64,000 nucleotides of DNA from Nocardia sp. alder85J (GCF_020176955.2 NZ_JAIUCZ020000001.1:496001-560000), one strand, 5' to 3'; numbered from the stretch's first letter, positions 7,940 to 18,205 are shown. The notes: generated by a model not told the origin, from the sequence alone. Translations and numbers: made by a program.

Positions 7940-9018
7940 TGACCATCATCGAAACCTCGCTCGTCGGAACCGATCTCGGCCTCACCGGGCTGTCGGGGGT
8001 ACCCGTCGCCGACGGCCCGCAGAAGGTCAAGGACTACACCTCCGATCAGGAGGTGCGCTGGTGCCCGGGGTGTGGTGACTACGTCATCCTCGCCACCGTG
8101 CGCGGTTTCCTCGCCGATCTGGGGCTGCGCCGCGAGAATCTGATGTTCGTCTCGGGCATCGGCTGTTCCAGCCGGTTCCCGTACTACCTGGACGCGTACG
8201 GCATCCACTCCATCCACGGCCGGGCGCCGGCCATCGCGACCGGTCTGGCCGTCACCCGGCCCGATCTGTCGGTGTGGGTGGTGACCGGCGACGGCGACGC
8301 ACTGTCCATCGGCGGCAACCATCTGATCCACGCGCTGCGCCGCAATGTGAACATGACGATCCTGTTGTTCAACAATCGGATCTACGGGCTCACCAAGGGC
8401 CAGTACTCGCCGACCTCGGAGCCGGGCAAGATCACCAAGTCGACGCCGATGGGCTCGGTCGACCACCCGTTCAACACGCTGTCGGTCGCGCTGGGCGCGG
8501 AGGCCACCTTCGCCGCGCGGGCGCTGGACTCCGACCGGGCCGGGCTGTCGGAGGTGTTGCAGGCCGCCGCGACCCATCGGGGCACCGCCTTCGTGGAGAT
8601 CCTGCAGGACTGCCCGATCTTCAATGACGGCTCGTTCGACGTGCTGCGGCGCGACAACGCCGAATCGCATCTGATCCGGCTGCGCCACGGGCAGCCGATC
8701 CGATTCGGCGCCGAGAATGAATTCGCGGTGGTGCGCAACGGTTTCGGACTCGAGGTGGTCCGCGCCGACACCGTCGCCGAGTCCGACATCGTGGTGCACG
8801 ACGCCTACACCGACGATCCGGAGTACGCGTACGCGCTGTCGAGGCTGTCCGATCAGGAGTTGTCGCACGTCCCCGTCGGCATCTTCCGCAGCGCTGCCCG
8901 CCCCACCTACGACGACGGGGTCCGCGCGCAGCTGGCCATGGCGAGCGAGCGTAAACCCGTGGGTGAGAATTCGTTGCAGGACCTGCTCACCGGCAAGGAG
9001 ACCTGGACCGTCGGCTGA
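7939..9018 (+). CDS. korB: 2-oxoglutarate oxidoreductase, beta subunit (KorB)
   Basis: Thiamine diphosphate and Fe-S subunit of KorAB, 359 aa. Cys42 and Cys45 (WCPGCGDY) and Cys76 (SGIGCSSR) are the cluster ligands, and GDGDALSIGGNH (from residue 117) is the thiamine-diphosphate motif. The TGATG junction with korA means translational coupling and a fixed subunit ratio. A hairpin lies downstream before the convergent protease gene. No ferredoxin gene is adjacent, so the electron acceptor must be encoded elsewhere. Confidence 0.94.
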   Translation: MTIIETSLVGTDLGLTGLSGVPVADGPQKVKDYTSDQEVRWCPGCGDYVILATVRGFLADLGLRRENLMFVSGIGCSSRFPYYLDAYGIHSIHGRAPAIATGLAVTRPDLSVWVVTGDGDALSIGGNHLIHALRRNVNMTILLFNNRIYGLTKGQYSPTSEPGKITKSTPMGSVDHPFNTLSVALGAEATFAARALDSDRAGLSEVLQAAATHRGTAFVEILQDCPIFNDGSFDVLRRDNAESHLIRLRHGQPIRFGAENEFAVVRNGFGLEVVRADTVAESDIVVHDAYTDDPEYAYALSRLSDQELSHVPVGIFRSAARPTYDDGVRAQLAMASERKPVGENSLQDLLTGKETWTVG

Positions 9019-9070
9019 CAGCGGGCCGCTCGCCGCGCCCGCACCGCATACCCGGCAGGGTGTGCGCCAC

Positions 9071-9165
9071 AATGCGCGGCAGGTCTTTCGGGCTCACGGC
9101 GCAGCGGGTGGTTGGCACTCATTGCGCGGCAGGCTGTCCGGCGCAGCGAGTGGCTCGGGCCGGCC
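9071..9165. repeat. Degenerate 50-bp tandem repeat
   Basis: The segment starting AATGCGCGGCAGG at 9071 recurs with changes and a small gap from 9121 (ATTGCGCGGCAGG), both copies including a GCGCAGCG-GTGG core. It lies in the non-coding gap between korB and the protease gene. Confidence 0.5.
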
Positions 9166-9168
9166 GGA

Positions 9169-9191
9169 CGGCGGGCTGTCCGAGCCCGCCG
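9169..9191. terminator. Hairpin terminator
   Basis: A perfect 9-bp stem (9169-9177 with 9183-9191) with loop GTCCG stands between convergent korB and the zinc protease gene, 17 nt past the latter's stop codon. Confidence 0.6.
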
Positions 9192-9207
9192 CGTCGGGTG
9201 TTCGAGC

Positions 9208-10125
9208 TCAGCGCATGGCCGGCGGGTTGTTCAGGTCGGTGGCGGAGAAGGTGTCGCAGGCGCGGACCTGGCCGGTGCGGTAGCCGGTGAGGAACCACGC
9301 CTGGCGCTGGTTCGCCGCGCCGTGGGTCCACGATTCCGGATTCACCCGGCCGGTGGCGGCCTTCTGGATCCGGTCGTCGCCGACCGCCGCGGCCGCGGAG
9401 AGCGCGTCCTGGATATCCTTGTCCGACAACGGCTTCAGGAACGGCTGATTGCTGCCGGGGGCGGGTAGCTTGTCGGCGTAGGAGGCCCACAGGCCGGCGT
9501 AGCAGTCCGCCTGCAATTCCGTGCGGACCGAGCCCGACTGCGGTCCGCGCGGATCGCGCTGCCCACGCCCGGAGTCGCCGAGCAGATTCTGGATGTGGTG
9601 CCCGACCTCGTGCGCCACCACGTACTCCTGGGCCAGCGGCCCGCCGCTGGAGCCGAACTTGGTGACGAGCTCCTGGAAGAAGCTGGTGTCGAAGTAGGCG
9701 GTCTTGTCCGCCGGGCAGTAGAACGGCCCGACCGCGCTCGACGCGGTGCCGCAACCGGTGCCGACCTGCCCGCTGAACAGCGTGATCGCGGGCTTCGTGT
9801 AATTGCGGCCGGTCTGTTTCGGCAATTCGGTGGACCACACCGAATCCAGGCTCTGCGCGGTCAGCACCACCCGGCAGTCGACGTACTTGTTGGCGTCCGC
9901 ACCGGTCTTGCAGTGCGCCGGGGTGCCCTCGATCGCGGCCGACGGCTTGTTCTGCGCGCCGGTGAACTCGCCGAGCAGCGAGCCCGGATTGCCGCCGAAC
10001 AGCAACGCCAGGACCAGCAGGATCAGGCCGCCCGCGCCGCCGCCGAGGGCGATCATGCCGCCGGGACCCGGGCCACCGCTCGAGACCCGATCCGGATCGA
10101 TCTGCATTCCCTCGTTGAAGGTCAT
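9208..10125 (-). CDS. YpfJ-type membrane zinc metallopeptidase
   Basis: A 305-aa putative neutral zinc metallopeptidase (YpfJ/KPN_02809 family). HEVGHH at residues 172-177 supplies the zinc ligands and catalytic Glu, with a further conserved ELQADCYAG segment. A Gly-rich N-terminus and one transmembrane helix (about 24-44) place the catalytic part outside the membrane. The start is preceded by GAGAGGG. The M. tuberculosis counterpart is Rv2575, which has the same neighbourhood near aspS. The natural substrate is unknown. Confidence 0.88.
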   Translation of the reverse strand: MTFNEGMQIDPDRVSSGGPGPGGMIALGGGAGGLILLVLALLFGGNPGSLLGEFTGAQNKPSAAIEGTPAHCKTGADANKYVDCRVVLTAQSLDSVWSTELPKQTGRNYTKPAITLFSGQVGTGCGTASSAVGPFYCPADKTAYFDTSFFQELVTKFGSSGGPLAQEYVVAHEVGHHIQNLLGDSGRGQRDPRGPQSGSVRTELQADCYAGLWASYADKLPAPGSNQPFLKPLSDKDIQDALSAAAAVGDDRIQKAATGRVNPESWTHGAANQRQAWFLTGYRTGQVRACDTFSATDLNNPPAMR

Positions 10126-10311
10126 CGCTACCCTCTCGCCACGGCCCGGCGGATCGCCATCAGGTTCGGCGCGACCGCTGCCTCCGGCCGTGCCGTGTAC
10201 AGCTTGGCACGGCGAGACCGATATCGGTTTCCATCCACCGGACGTGTCTCTCTACGATGAAGGCGCACCGGCCGCCGTCCGCCGGGGCACCGAGCCGTCG
10301 AAAGGATTCCC

Positions 10312-12129
10312 GTGCTGCGCACCCACTTGGCCGGCTCGCTTCGCAGCGAGCACGCCGGTTCGATCGTCACCCTCACCGGTTGGGTGGCCCGGCGGCGAGA
10401 CCACGGTGGCGTGATCTTCATCGATCTGCGTGACGCGTCGGGTATCGCACAGGCCGTGTTCCGGGAGGGCGCGCCCGCCGAGCAGGCGCACCGGCTGCGG
10501 GGCGAATACTGCGTGAAGGTCACCGGCGTGGTCGAGGCGCGGCCGGAGGGCAGCGAGAACCCGAACCTGCCGACCGGCGCCATCGAGGTGAACGTCACCG
10601 AGCTGGAGGTGCTCAACGAGAGCGCCCCGCTGCCGTTCCAGCTCGACGAGCAGCCCGGCGAGGAGATCCGCCTCAAGTACCGCTACCTGGACCTGCGCCG
10701 CGATGCCCCGGCGCATGCGATCCGGCTGCGCTCGAAGGTCAACGCCGCCGCCCGCGAGGTGCTCGCCCGGCACGCGTTCGTCGAGGTCGAGACCCCGACC
10801 ATGACGCGGTCCACCCCCGAGGGCGCCCGCGACTTCCTGGTGCCGGCGCGCTTGCAGCCGGGCAACTTCTACGCCCTGCCGCAGTCGCCGCAGCTGTTCA
10901 AGCAGTTGCTGATGGTCGGCGGCGTCGAGCGGTACTACCAGATCGCCCGCTGCTACCGCGACGAGGATTTCCGCGCCGACCGGCAGCCGGAGTTCACCCA
11001 GCTCGACATCGAGATGAGCTTCGTCGAACAGGAGGATGTGATCCTGCTGGCCGAGGACATCCTGGCCGGGCTGTGGAAACTGGTCGGGTACGAGATCTCG
11101 ACGCCGATCCCGCACATGACCTACGCGGAGGCGATGCGCCGCTACGGTTCCGACAAGCCCGACCTGCGGTTCGGGATCGAGATCACCGAGATGGCGGAGT
11201 ATTTCAAGGACACCCCGTTCCGGGTGTTCCAGTCGCCGTACGTGGGCGCGGTCGTGATGCCGGGTGGTGCGAGCCAGCCGCGGCGCGAGCTCGACCGCTG
11301 GCAGGAATGGGCCAAGCAGCGCGGCGCCAAGGGCTTGGCCTACATCCTCGTCACCGAGGACGGCACGCTCGGCGGCCCGGTGGCCAAGAACCTCACCGAT
11401 GCCGAGCGGGAGGGGCTGGCGAAGTTCGTCGGCGCCGAGCCCGGCGACTGTGTCTTCTTCGCCGCGGGCGACGCGAAGTCCGGCCGGGCGCTGCTGGGCG
11501 CGGCCCGCGGTGAGATCGCCCGCCGCTGCGGCCTGATCGACGAGGACGCCTGGGCGTTCGTCTGGATCGTGGACGCCCCGATGTTCGAGCCGGCCGCCGA
11601 CGCGACCGCCAGCGGCGATGTGGCCCTGGGCTATTCGGCCTGGACCGCGGTGCACCACGCGTTCACCTCGCCGAAGCCGGAGTCGCTGGACACCTTCGAC
11701 ACCGATCCGGGCGCGGCGCTCGCCTACGCCTACGACATCGTCTGCAACGGCAACGAGATCGGCGGCGGTTCCATCCGTATCCATCGCCGCGACGTGCAGG
11801 AACGGGTGTTCGGCGTGATGGGCATCGGGCACGACGAGGCGCAGGACAAGTTCGGCTTCCTGCTGGACGCGTTCTCCTACGGCGCTCCGCCGATGGGCGG
11901 CATCGCCTTCGGCTGGGACCGGATCGTCGCCCTGCTGGCCGGGGTCGACTCGATCCGCGAGGTGATCGCGTTCCCGAAGTCCGGCGGCGGTGTCGACCCG
12001 CTCACCGATGCGCCCACACCGATCACCGCACAGCAGCGCAAGGAGGCCGGCCTCGACGTGGTGCTCGGCCCGGACGGCAAGCCGCTGCGCAAGGACGACC
12101 AGGCCGGCGCCGCGAAGGCCGCCGAATAG
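10312..12129 (+). CDS. aspS: Aspartyl-tRNA synthetase
   Basis: Class II synthetase charging tRNA-Asp, 605 aa, the usual length for the bacterial type with the inserted GAD domain. Visible are the N-terminal OB-fold ([20 protein letters not shown]), the [19 protein letters not shown] active-site segment and the C-terminal [10 protein letters not shown] motif 3. The GTG start follows AAAGGA. A TACGAT -10 candidate at 10253-10258 gives a leader of about 50 nt. Actinobacterial AspRS is often non-discriminating, also charging tRNA-Asn for GatCAB; that is family knowledge, not visible here. Confidence 0.96.
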   Translation: MLRTHLAGSLRSEHAGSIVTLTGWVARRRDHGGVIFIDLRDASGIAQAVFREGAPAEQAHRLRGEYCVKVTGVVEARPEGSENPNLPTGAIEVNVTELEVLNESAPLPFQLDEQPGEEIRLKYRYLDLRRDAPAHAIRLRSKVNAAAREVLARHAFVEVETPTMTRSTPEGARDFLVPARLQPGNFYALPQSPQLFKQLLMVGGVERYYQIARCYRDEDFRADRQPEFTQLDIEMSFVEQEDVILLAEDILAGLWKLVGYEISTPIPHMTYAEAMRRYGSDKPDLRFGIEITEMAEYFKDTPFRVFQSPYVGAVVMPGGASQPRRELDRWQEWAKQRGAKGLAYILVTEDGTLGGPVAKNLTDAEREGLAKFVGAEPGDCVFFAAGDAKSGRALLGAARGEIARRCGLIDEDAWAFVWIVDAPMFEPAADATASGDVALGYSAWTAVHHAFTSPKPESLDTFDTDPGAALAYAYDIVCNGNEIGGGSIRIHRRDVQERVFGVMGIGHDEAQDKFGFLLDAFSYGAPPMGGIAFGWDRIVALLAGVDSIREVIAFPKSGGGVDPLTDAPTPITAQQRKEAGLDVVLGPDGKPLRKDDQAGAAKAAE

Positions 12130-12146
12130 CATTCCCGCACACCGTG

Positions 12147-12179
12147 ACCGCCCGGATGCCCGCTCGGCATCCGGGCGGT
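12147..12179. terminator. Strong bidirectional terminator
   Basis: A perfect 14-bp stem (12147-12160 with 12166-12179) and loop CGCTC, followed by TT, stand 18 nt past the aspS stop and just before the end of the convergent membrane-protein gene. Confidence 0.8.
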
Positions 12180-12184
12180 TCGCG

Positions 12185-13486
12185 TCAGACCACCGGCCCG
12201 CCGCTGAGGATGCGGTAGGAGTAGGTGACCCCGATCGCGGTGATCGGCCCGACCACCACCAGTCCGATCCCGCAGAGCAGGCAGCCGAGGAAGGTCAGCA
12301 CCGCGACCGCCAGCGCCAGCAGCAGCAGCCGGCCGATGTTGGCGATCACCAGCCGGGCGCTGGCCTTGATCGCGTTGAACGGCCCGAGGTCCTGATCGAC
12401 GACGAAGTGCAGTGAGAACATGCACAGGAAGCCGACGATCAGGGCGGGGACGATGCACAGCGCCGCGGCCACGGTCGCCAGCACGAAGACCAGCAGCGCC
12501 GTCAGCAGCACGTTACCGGCATTCACGAAGCCGAAGAAGGATGCGAAATCCGGTGAGGTGCCGTCGGTTTCGAGCAGGGCGCCGCGAATCATGGCCGCCT
12601 GCAACAGCCATACCACCACCGCCACCACCAGGAAGATCAGCAGCAGCGCCATCAGCGACTGCACGTTGCCGATCCGGATCACCAGTGTCACCGCCAGATA
12701 GGCGGCGAAACCGACCAGGGTGACGGCGATCCACGGAATCGGGTTGGCGCGGAAGCGTTCCCAGCCGTAGCCGAGGGCCTGGCCGACGCTGTAGTTGCTC
12801 GGATAGCCGTGGGGGCCAGGCCCGTAGGCCTGCGTCATGGGAATCGTGCCGGGCGGCCCGGCCCATTCGCCCTGCGGTCCACCGGGATACGGACCCGCCG
12901 GGTAACCGCCCTCGGAATAACCGCCCTCGGAATAACCGCCGTCGGGGTAGCCACCTTCGGGATAGCCGCCCTCGGCGTAAGCGCCCGGCGGGTACCCGCC
13001 CGGGGCATATCCGCCCTGGGAATACGCCTCCTGCGGGTACCCGCCGCCCGCCGGTGGGTAGCCCCCCGCCGGTGGATATCCACCGGCCGCGTAACCGGCA
13101 TGTTCCGGCCCCGAACCGGGCGGTCCGTACATCGGCTGCCCGGGTCCGGGGATGGGAACCCCGCCTCCGCCCGGCCCGGATGCGGGAATGGCGGCACCAC
13201 CACCGGGCCCGGCCGGTGGGATCGGGGCGCCGCCGGCGCTCGGTCCGGTCCGGGGGAGGGGTGCGCCGCCCCCGGCAGCATGCTGTGAGGCAATCGGCTC
13301 GGTGCCGAATTGCCCCGTCCCCGGGCTGCTGAACTGCGAATATCTGGACGAATCGGGCAAATCGGAACGAGCCTGACCGGTTGCCGAGGGTTCGGTTTGC
13401 TGGTGCCCTCCCGGTGCTGCGGGGTGTCTGTGCTCACCACCCTCCGCGGGCAGATCGCCGGACGCGGAGTGCGGGCTGTCGGTCAT
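12185..13486 (-). CDS. GGY-repeat Pro/Gly-rich multi-pass membrane protein
   Basis: A 433-aa protein of unknown function. Residues 1-110 are polar and Pro-rich, about 125-220 carry many degenerate G-G-Y-P/S/A units (GGYPEGGYPDGGYSEGGYS), and the C-terminal half has about five hydrophobic helices starting near W-ERFRANPIPW. The N-terminal part is probably cytoplasmic and disordered. M. tuberculosis Rv2560, also a Pro/Gly-rich membrane protein near rarA, is a likely counterpart. GAAAGG upstream supports the ATG. The gene converges on aspS with a shared terminator. Confidence 0.75.
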   Translation of the reverse strand: MTDSPHSASGDLPAEGGEHRHPAAPGGHQQTEPSATGQARSDLPDSSRYSQFSSPGTGQFGTEPIASQHAAGGGAPLPRTGPSAGGAPIPPAGPGGGAAIPASGPGGGGVPIPGPGQPMYGPPGSGPEHAGYAAGGYPPAGGYPPAGGGYPQEAYSQGGYAPGGYPPGAYAEGGYPEGGYPDGGYSEGGYSEGGYPAGPYPGGPQGEWAGPPGTIPMTQAYGPGPHGYPSNYSVGQALGYGWERFRANPIPWIAVTLVGFAAYLAVTLVIRIGNVQSLMALLLIFLVVAVVVWLLQAAMIRGALLETDGTSPDFASFFGFVNAGNVLLTALLVFVLATVAAALCIVPALIVGFLCMFSLHFVVDQDLGPFNAIKASARLVIANIGRLLLLALAVAVLTFLGCLLCGIGLVVVGPITAIGVTYSYRILSGGPVV

Positions 13487-13703
13487 CGTCGCGAGCCTTT
13501 CGAGTCACCCGGGTTACGGTGTGGCGCACGGCAGTTGCCGACGACACAAGTGGACCTACCCAATTGTGTCAAGGAAGCCGCCGCCGTGTCGCCGCGCCAC
13601 GCGGACCACTGCGCCGAGCCTGCCGGGGCGGTAGCCTGACGGTGACAATGACACGCCGAGCGACGCGCGAAAGGTTGCGTAACCGCTCGCTGAAAGTGAC
13701 CCG

Positions 13704-14894
13704 ATGCGAGTACCTTGGGACGCGATGACCGCACTATTGGCCGAACGCGCCGCCGAAGTCGTGTCCGCGGCACAACAGTTGCTCACAAAGCGAATGGGTG
13801 CTCCGGTAAAGCTGAGTGATCCGATCGAGCTCAGTGGCAGTGGTAGAACGACGGTACTCCGCGTGCGCGTGGCGGAGAACTCCTTTTCACTTCCTCGGAC
13901 GCTGATCGTGAAGCAGGTCCGCGGGGCCGCCGACGACCGCCGAATCGGCGGCTTGGCGCCCGGTGTGGCCAGCCTCGACTCGGCCTTCCTCCGTGAGGCA
14001 GTGTCCTACCAGTTCACCACTGCGCTGTCGAGTGACCATCGCCCGGGCGCGTACCTTCTGGCACACAGCCGACCCGACCGACTGCTGGTCCTGAGCGACC
14101 TGGGCGAGAACGCCTCGCTGACCCAGGTGCTACAGACCGGGTCCGAACCCACCCGCCGCAATGCGCTGATGGCGTTCGCGCAGGCCCTCGGCCGCATGCA
14201 CGCCGCGACCATGGGCCGCGAAGAGGACTTCGTAGCCCTGCTACGCCGCGTCGACGTCGTCCACCGCCTGGACGGTATCGCCGAGCAGGCGGCCACCGCC
14301 GTCACCGAGGTGCCGCGGCTACTGGAACGCGAATTCGGCATCGAGGTGCCCGGTGAGATCGCCGAGCGCATCGTCCGCGGCAACCGGCTGTTCTCGGCCG
14401 GGCGGTTCCGGGCCTTCAGCCCGTCGGACCTGTGCCCGGACAATGTCATCCTCAACGACGAGGGCGCCCGCTTCCTCGACTACGAGTGGGGCGGCTTCCG
14501 CGACGCCACCCTGGACATCGCCTACACGCTGGTGTCGTTCCCGGGCTGCCTGTGCGACTTCGAGCTGTCGCGCGAGCGCGCCCGGCAGATGGTCGAGGCG
14601 TGGCGCTCGGAGGTGGTCGGCGTCTGGCCGGCCCTGATCGACGACGACGTGCTGGCCGGGCGCATCCTCGAGGCCCGCCTGATCTGGGTCTGGCTGACCA
14701 CCTACTGGTTCCTGCCCGCCGATCACACCCGCATCGCCGCCGCGCGTGAGCACGGCCTGTCGGTGCCGCGCTCCGCCGCCCTGATCAACCGCTGGGCCTC
14801 GCTCGCCGAGGACGCCCGGTGCACCGGCGACGACCCGCTGGGCGATTTCGCCGAGCACGTGTCGGCGACGCTGGAGGAGTACTGGGAGGAGTGA
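13704..14894 (+). CDS. Aminoglycoside-phosphotransferase-fold protein
   Basis: A 396-aa kinase-fold protein of the APH/choline-kinase superfamily. The catalytic loop reads FSPSDLCPDNV, keeping Asp242 and Asn247 but replacing the usual His-Gly before the Asp with Pro-Ser; the metal-binding segment is FLDYEWGGFRDATLD. An IVKQV segment near residue 70 may hold the ATP-binding Lys. The substrate is unknown and this need not be drug resistance. An in-frame ATG at 13725 (MTALLAERAA) is an equally plausible start; GAAAGTGA before 13704 favours the longer form. It stands alone between divergent and convergent neighbours. Confidence 0.72.
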   Translation: MRVPWDAMTALLAERAAEVVSAAQQLLTKRMGAPVKLSDPIELSGSGRTTVLRVRVAENSFSLPRTLIVKQVRGAADDRRIGGLAPGVASLDSAFLREAVSYQFTTALSSDHRPGAYLLAHSRPDRLLVLSDLGENASLTQVLQTGSEPTRRNALMAFAQALGRMHAATMGREEDFVALLRRVDVVHRLDGIAEQAATAVTEVPRLLEREFGIEVPGEIAERIVRGNRLFSAGRFRAFSPSDLCPDNVILNDEGARFLDYEWGGFRDATLDIAYTLVSFPGCLCDFELSRERARQMVEAWRSEVVGVWPALIDDDVLAGRILEARLIWVWLTTYWFLPADHTRIAAAREHGLSVPRSAALINRWASLAEDARCTGDDPLGDFAEHVSATLEEYWEE

Positions 14895-14899
14895 GCACA

Positions 14900-14919
14900 G
14901 CCGCCGGATTTCCGGCGGC
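14900..14919. terminator. Short GC hairpin
   Basis: A perfect 8-bp stem GCCGCCGG/CCGGCGGC with loop ATTT begins 5 nt after the kinase-like gene's stop codon. Confidence 0.6.
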
Positions 14920-14932
14920 GAGCCCGAGCCGC

Positions 14933-14974
14933 ACGGCCCGGCGCGGAACCTGTTCCAGGTCGGCGCCGGGCCGT
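14933..14974. terminator. Nested hairpin terminator
   Basis: A 12-bp perfect outer stem (14933-14944 with 14963-14974) encloses the palindrome GGAACCTGTTCC. It sits 2 nt past the stop of the convergent hydrolase gene and probably ends its transcript. Confidence 0.65.
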
Positions 14975-14976
14975 TC

Positions 14977-16638
14977 TCAGTTCACCGCGGGCAACACCAG
15001 GCAGGACGGGTGCTGCGCGTCGTACTGGACGGTGTGCTTCGACGGCCGCAGCTCCGAGCCGGTGCCGGGATCCTCGCCGGTGCCCAGGTTGCGGGCGAAC
15101 TGCGGATGGGAACCGCCCGCGATGATCAACCGGATCCGGTGCCCGGCCTTGAACGTGTGCGCGATCGGACGCATCCGGACCACGACCGGGCCCGCCTCGC
15201 GCTCCGGATCGAGCCGCACGTAGCCCTCGGTGACGTTGCGCGACCGCCCCTGGGAGTCGATCTCGCTGAGCCGGACGAACAGGTCCGCGTGCGGGTTGTC
15301 GGTGCTGTGGTCGAGGTCGACGATCGGCTCACCGAACACCTCGATGTCCTTCCTGAGCAAATTCCCGGTGAACGCGAGCGCGTCGGTGCGCCCGGCCAGC
15401 CGGGCATCGTTGCGATAGCCGCCGCCGGACAGCAGCGGCCCGCCGACCGTCGGTGTCGGCGACGCGGGATCGAAGGTGAACGACATCGGCGACGCGGATC
15501 CCTGGGTCGGCTCCTCGGCCAGGGTGCGGCCCGGCGCGAGGTAGAGCTCGAGATCCTCGGTCTCCGGCGCCCAGCTCTCCAGATCGCGCCACTGGTCCGC
15601 CCCCGTGACGTACACCTGCACCGGCGCCTTGCGGATCTGCTCCTCGCGGCCGGCCAGATGCTCGTCCAGCCATTCCAGTGTCTGGGTGGCGATCAGACCG
15701 GCGGCCTTGGTCGCCATCTCCAGATGGGTCCAGGGGCCGACGGTCAGCGCCACGTCGACCTCGCGTTCCTGCAACCGGGTGTACTGCCGGATGGTCTGCT
15801 CCAGGAAGATGTCCTGCCAGCCGCCGATCAGCAGCGTCGGGGTGGTCACCTTGTCCAGTGCGCCCCGATGCCGCACCGGCGCCCAGTACGGGTCCGACAG
15901 ATCGGGGTGGGTGACGATGTCGCGGTACCACGGCGCCGCGCCCTTGAAGTGCTGCTCCGCGACGTCGGCCAGCGGCAGCCCGTTCAGCACCGGGCGCAGC
16001 GCGCGGGCGCTTCGGAACCGGCGCAGCGGATTGCGCGCCCCCGGTTCCTCCTGGTGCGCGACCATATCGCTCCAGGCGAGCATGTCCAGGTTGAAGGCCC
16101 CGGTGCCCCAGTGGTGCCGGGCGAAGTCGTGCGGTCCCATGACGACCACCGCCGCGGCCGGCTCCACCGGCGTGTCCGCCATCAGCGCCCACTGGGTGAA
16201 CCCGAGGTAGGACGCGCCGACGGTGGCGAACGACCCGGTATACCAGTCCTGCTTGTACATCCAGAACAGCACGTCCTGGCCGTCGTCGGCCTCGGTGCGA
16301 GCCGGCACGAAGGTGCCCCCCGAGCCGAAGGTGCCGCGACTGGACACGAACAGCACCTGGTAGCCGTGGGCCGCGCACGGCCGCGCCGACATCAGCGCCA
16401 TCGCCAGCCCGCGGCCGTAGGGCCCGCGCACCAGCACCGTCCCGATCGGCTCGCCGTCGAGCGGGCGGTACAGGTCGGCGGCCAGTTCCACCCCGTCGCG
16501 GGTGGGAATCCGCAGGTCACGAGTGATCGTGAAATCGGTCGTGCCCTCGGGGAGTTTCAGTAGCCTGCGAGCGGCATCGTCGACCAGTCGGTCGAAAAGG
16601 CCGCGTCCGGTGGGAATGCTGTCGTCGGTGACCGTCAT
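14977..16638 (-). CDS. CocE/NonD-family X-Pro dipeptidyl-peptidase-like hydrolase
   Basis: A 553-aa alpha/beta hydrolase with the CocE/NonD N-terminal domain and a C-terminal jelly-roll (XPP C-terminal domain). Ser143 (GASYLG), Asp276 (GGWQD) and His305 (GPWTHLEM) form the likely triad. Known members hydrolyse esters (cocaine esterase), acylated antibiotics or X-Pro peptides; substrate class cannot be read. I placed the start at MTVTDDS because the sequence upstream is low-complexity and overlaps the rarA promoter region. There is no signal peptide, so it is probably cytosolic. Confidence 0.85.
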   Translation of the reverse strand: MTVTDDSIPTGRGLFDRLVDDAARRLLKLPEGTTDFTITRDLRIPTRDGVELAADLYRPLDGEPIGTVLVRGPYGRGLAMALMSARPCAAHGYQVLFVSSRGTFGSGGTFVPARTEADDGQDVLFWMYKQDWYTGSFATVGASYLGFTQWALMADTPVEPAAAVVVMGPHDFARHHWGTGAFNLDMLAWSDMVAHQEEPGARNPLRRFRSARALRPVLNGLPLADVAEQHFKGAAPWYRDIVTHPDLSDPYWAPVRHRGALDKVTTPTLLIGGWQDIFLEQTIRQYTRLQEREVDVALTVGPWTHLEMATKAAGLIATQTLEWLDEHLAGREEQIRKAPVQVYVTGADQWRDLESWAPETEDLELYLAPGRTLAEEPTQGSASPMSFTFDPASPTPTVGGPLLSGGGYRNDARLAGRTDALAFTGNLLRKDIEVFGEPIVDLDHSTDNPHADLFVRLSEIDSQGRSRNVTEGYVRLDPEREAGPVVVRMRPIAHTFKAGHRIRLIIAGGSHPQFARNLGTGEDPGTGSELRPSKHTVQYDAQHPSCLVLPAVN

Positions 16639-16806
16639 GCTCCGCGATTCTCGTGCAAGGATCACCTGGTGGCGACCCGGTTCCGAAGGAAAAGATAGCC
16701 GGTGCGTGGCGGAGTTGTCGGACAACGGCGGTACCGTCGGTCGGGTGAGCGAGGGCCGCAGTGTTGCCGGGGGACGGAGGGCGTTGTCGCGCGGGGTGGC
16801 CGCGGC

Positions 16807-18162
16807 ATGACCGAGGGGCTCTTCGATGCTCCGGGGGAGCCCGCCGAGGGCGTGTCCGGCGGCGCCGAATTCCGGATGGGGGAGTCGGCCGGGCAGTTGG
16901 CCCCGCTGGCGGTACGGATGCGCCCGCGCAGCCTCGACGAGGTGGTCGGGCAGCGGCATCTGCTCGGTGCGGGCTCACCGCTGCGGCGGCTGATCGACGG
17001 TTCCGGCGCGGCCTCGGTGCTGTTGTTCGGGCCGCCGGGCACCGGCAAGACCACGCTGGCCTCGCTGATCTCGCAGGCCACCGGCCGCCGGTTCGAGGCG
17101 CTGTCGGCGCTGTCGGCCGGGGTGAAGGAGGTGCGCGCGGTCATCGACGTGGCCCGCCGCCGCCTGCTGGCCGGTGAGCAGACGGTGTTGTTCATCGACG
17201 AGGTGCACCGCTTCTCCAAGACCCAGCAGGACGCGCTGCTGGCCGCGGTGGAGAACCGCGTGGTGCTGCTGGTCGGCGCGACGACGGAGAACCCGTCCTT
17301 CTCGGTAGTGTCCCCGTTGTTGTCCCGGTCGCTGGTGCTACAGCTACAGTCGTTGTCGGACAACGATATTCGTGAGGTGTTGCAGCGTGCCGTCGCGGAT
17401 CCACGCGGTCTGGGCGGGGCCTACACCGTCACCGAGGCCGCGCTGGATCACATCGTGCGCATCGCCGGCGGCGATGCCCGGCGTTCGCTGACCGCGCTGG
17501 AGGCGTCCGCGGAATCCTCGCTGGACGGCGTGGTCGACGTCGATCTGGTGGAGGCGAGCGTCGACAAGGCGGCGGTGCGCTACGACCGCGCCGGTGACCA
17601 GCACTACGACGTGATCAGCGCGTTCATCAAGTCGCTGCGCGGCTCCGATGTCGATGCGGCCCTGCACTATCTGGCCCGGATGATCAGCGCCGGCGAGGAT
17701 CCGCGCTTCATCGCGCGCCGGTTGATGATCCAGGCCAGCGAGGAGGTCGGCATGGCCGACCCCACCGCGTTGCAGACCGCGGTGGCCGCCGCACAGGTGG
17801 TCCAGCTCGTCGGCATGCCGGAGGCGCAACTGGCGCTCACCCACGCCACCATCCACATCGCCACGGCCCCCAAATCCGGCGCGGTGCCCGCGGCCCTCGG
17901 CGCCGCCATGGCCGACATCCGCGCGGGCAAGGCCGGTGCGGTGCCGCCGCATCTGCGCGACGGCCACTACGCCGGGGCGGCCGCCCTCGGCCACGCGCAG
18001 GGCTACCGGTACCCGCACGATCACCCCGACGGCGTGCTGCCGCAGCAGTACCCGCCGGACGAGTTGGTGGGCGCCGATTACTACCTCCCGACCGACCACG
18101 GATACGAACGCGAGGTCGGCCCCCGGGTGACGAAGCTGCGCCGGATCGTGCGCGGAAAGTAG
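16807..18162 (+). CDS. rarA: Replication-associated recombination protein A
   Basis: AAA+ ATPase of the RarA/MgsA/WRNIP1 family acting at stalled replication forks. In 451 aa it has Walker [10 protein letters not shown] (75-83), Walker [10 protein letters not shown] (D131-E132), the sensor ATTENPSF, and the C-terminal tetramerisation region with [12 protein letters not shown] chose MTEGLFD over an upstream extension rich in Arg/Gly. It matches Rv2559c in sequence and place, upstream of alaS. The 43-nt gap to alaS holds a separate promoter-like box. Confidence 0.93.
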   Translation: MTEGLFDAPGEPAEGVSGGAEFRMGESAGQLAPLAVRMRPRSLDEVVGQRHLLGAGSPLRRLIDGSGAASVLLFGPPGTGKTTLASLISQATGRRFEALSALSAGVKEVRAVIDVARRRLLAGEQTVLFIDEVHRFSKTQQDALLAAVENRVVLLVGATTENPSFSVVSPLLSRSLVLQLQSLSDNDIREVLQRAVADPRGLGGAYTVTEAALDHIVRIAGGDARRSLTALEASAESSLDGVVDVDLVEASVDKAAVRYDRAGDQHYDVISAFIKSLRGSDVDAALHYLARMISAGEDPRFIARRLMIQASEEVGMADPTALQTAVAAAQVVQLVGMPEAQLALTHATIHIATAPKSGAVPAALGAAMADIRAGKAGAVPPHLRDGHYAGAAALGHAQGYRYPHDHPDGVLPQQYPPDELVGADYYLPTDHGYEREVGPRVTKLRRIVRGK

Positions 18163-18205
18163 ATCCTGCCCCGTAAAACTCGGTGGATCGTTCCCGGTAG
18201 GCTGG

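Noticed and set aside
16714..17364. The 13-bp palindrome GTTGTCGGACAAC occurs before rarA (16714-16726) and inside rarA (17352-17364).
   Set aside because: The second copy encodes the normal protein segment LSDND, so the match is probably chance; two copies alone do not show an operator.
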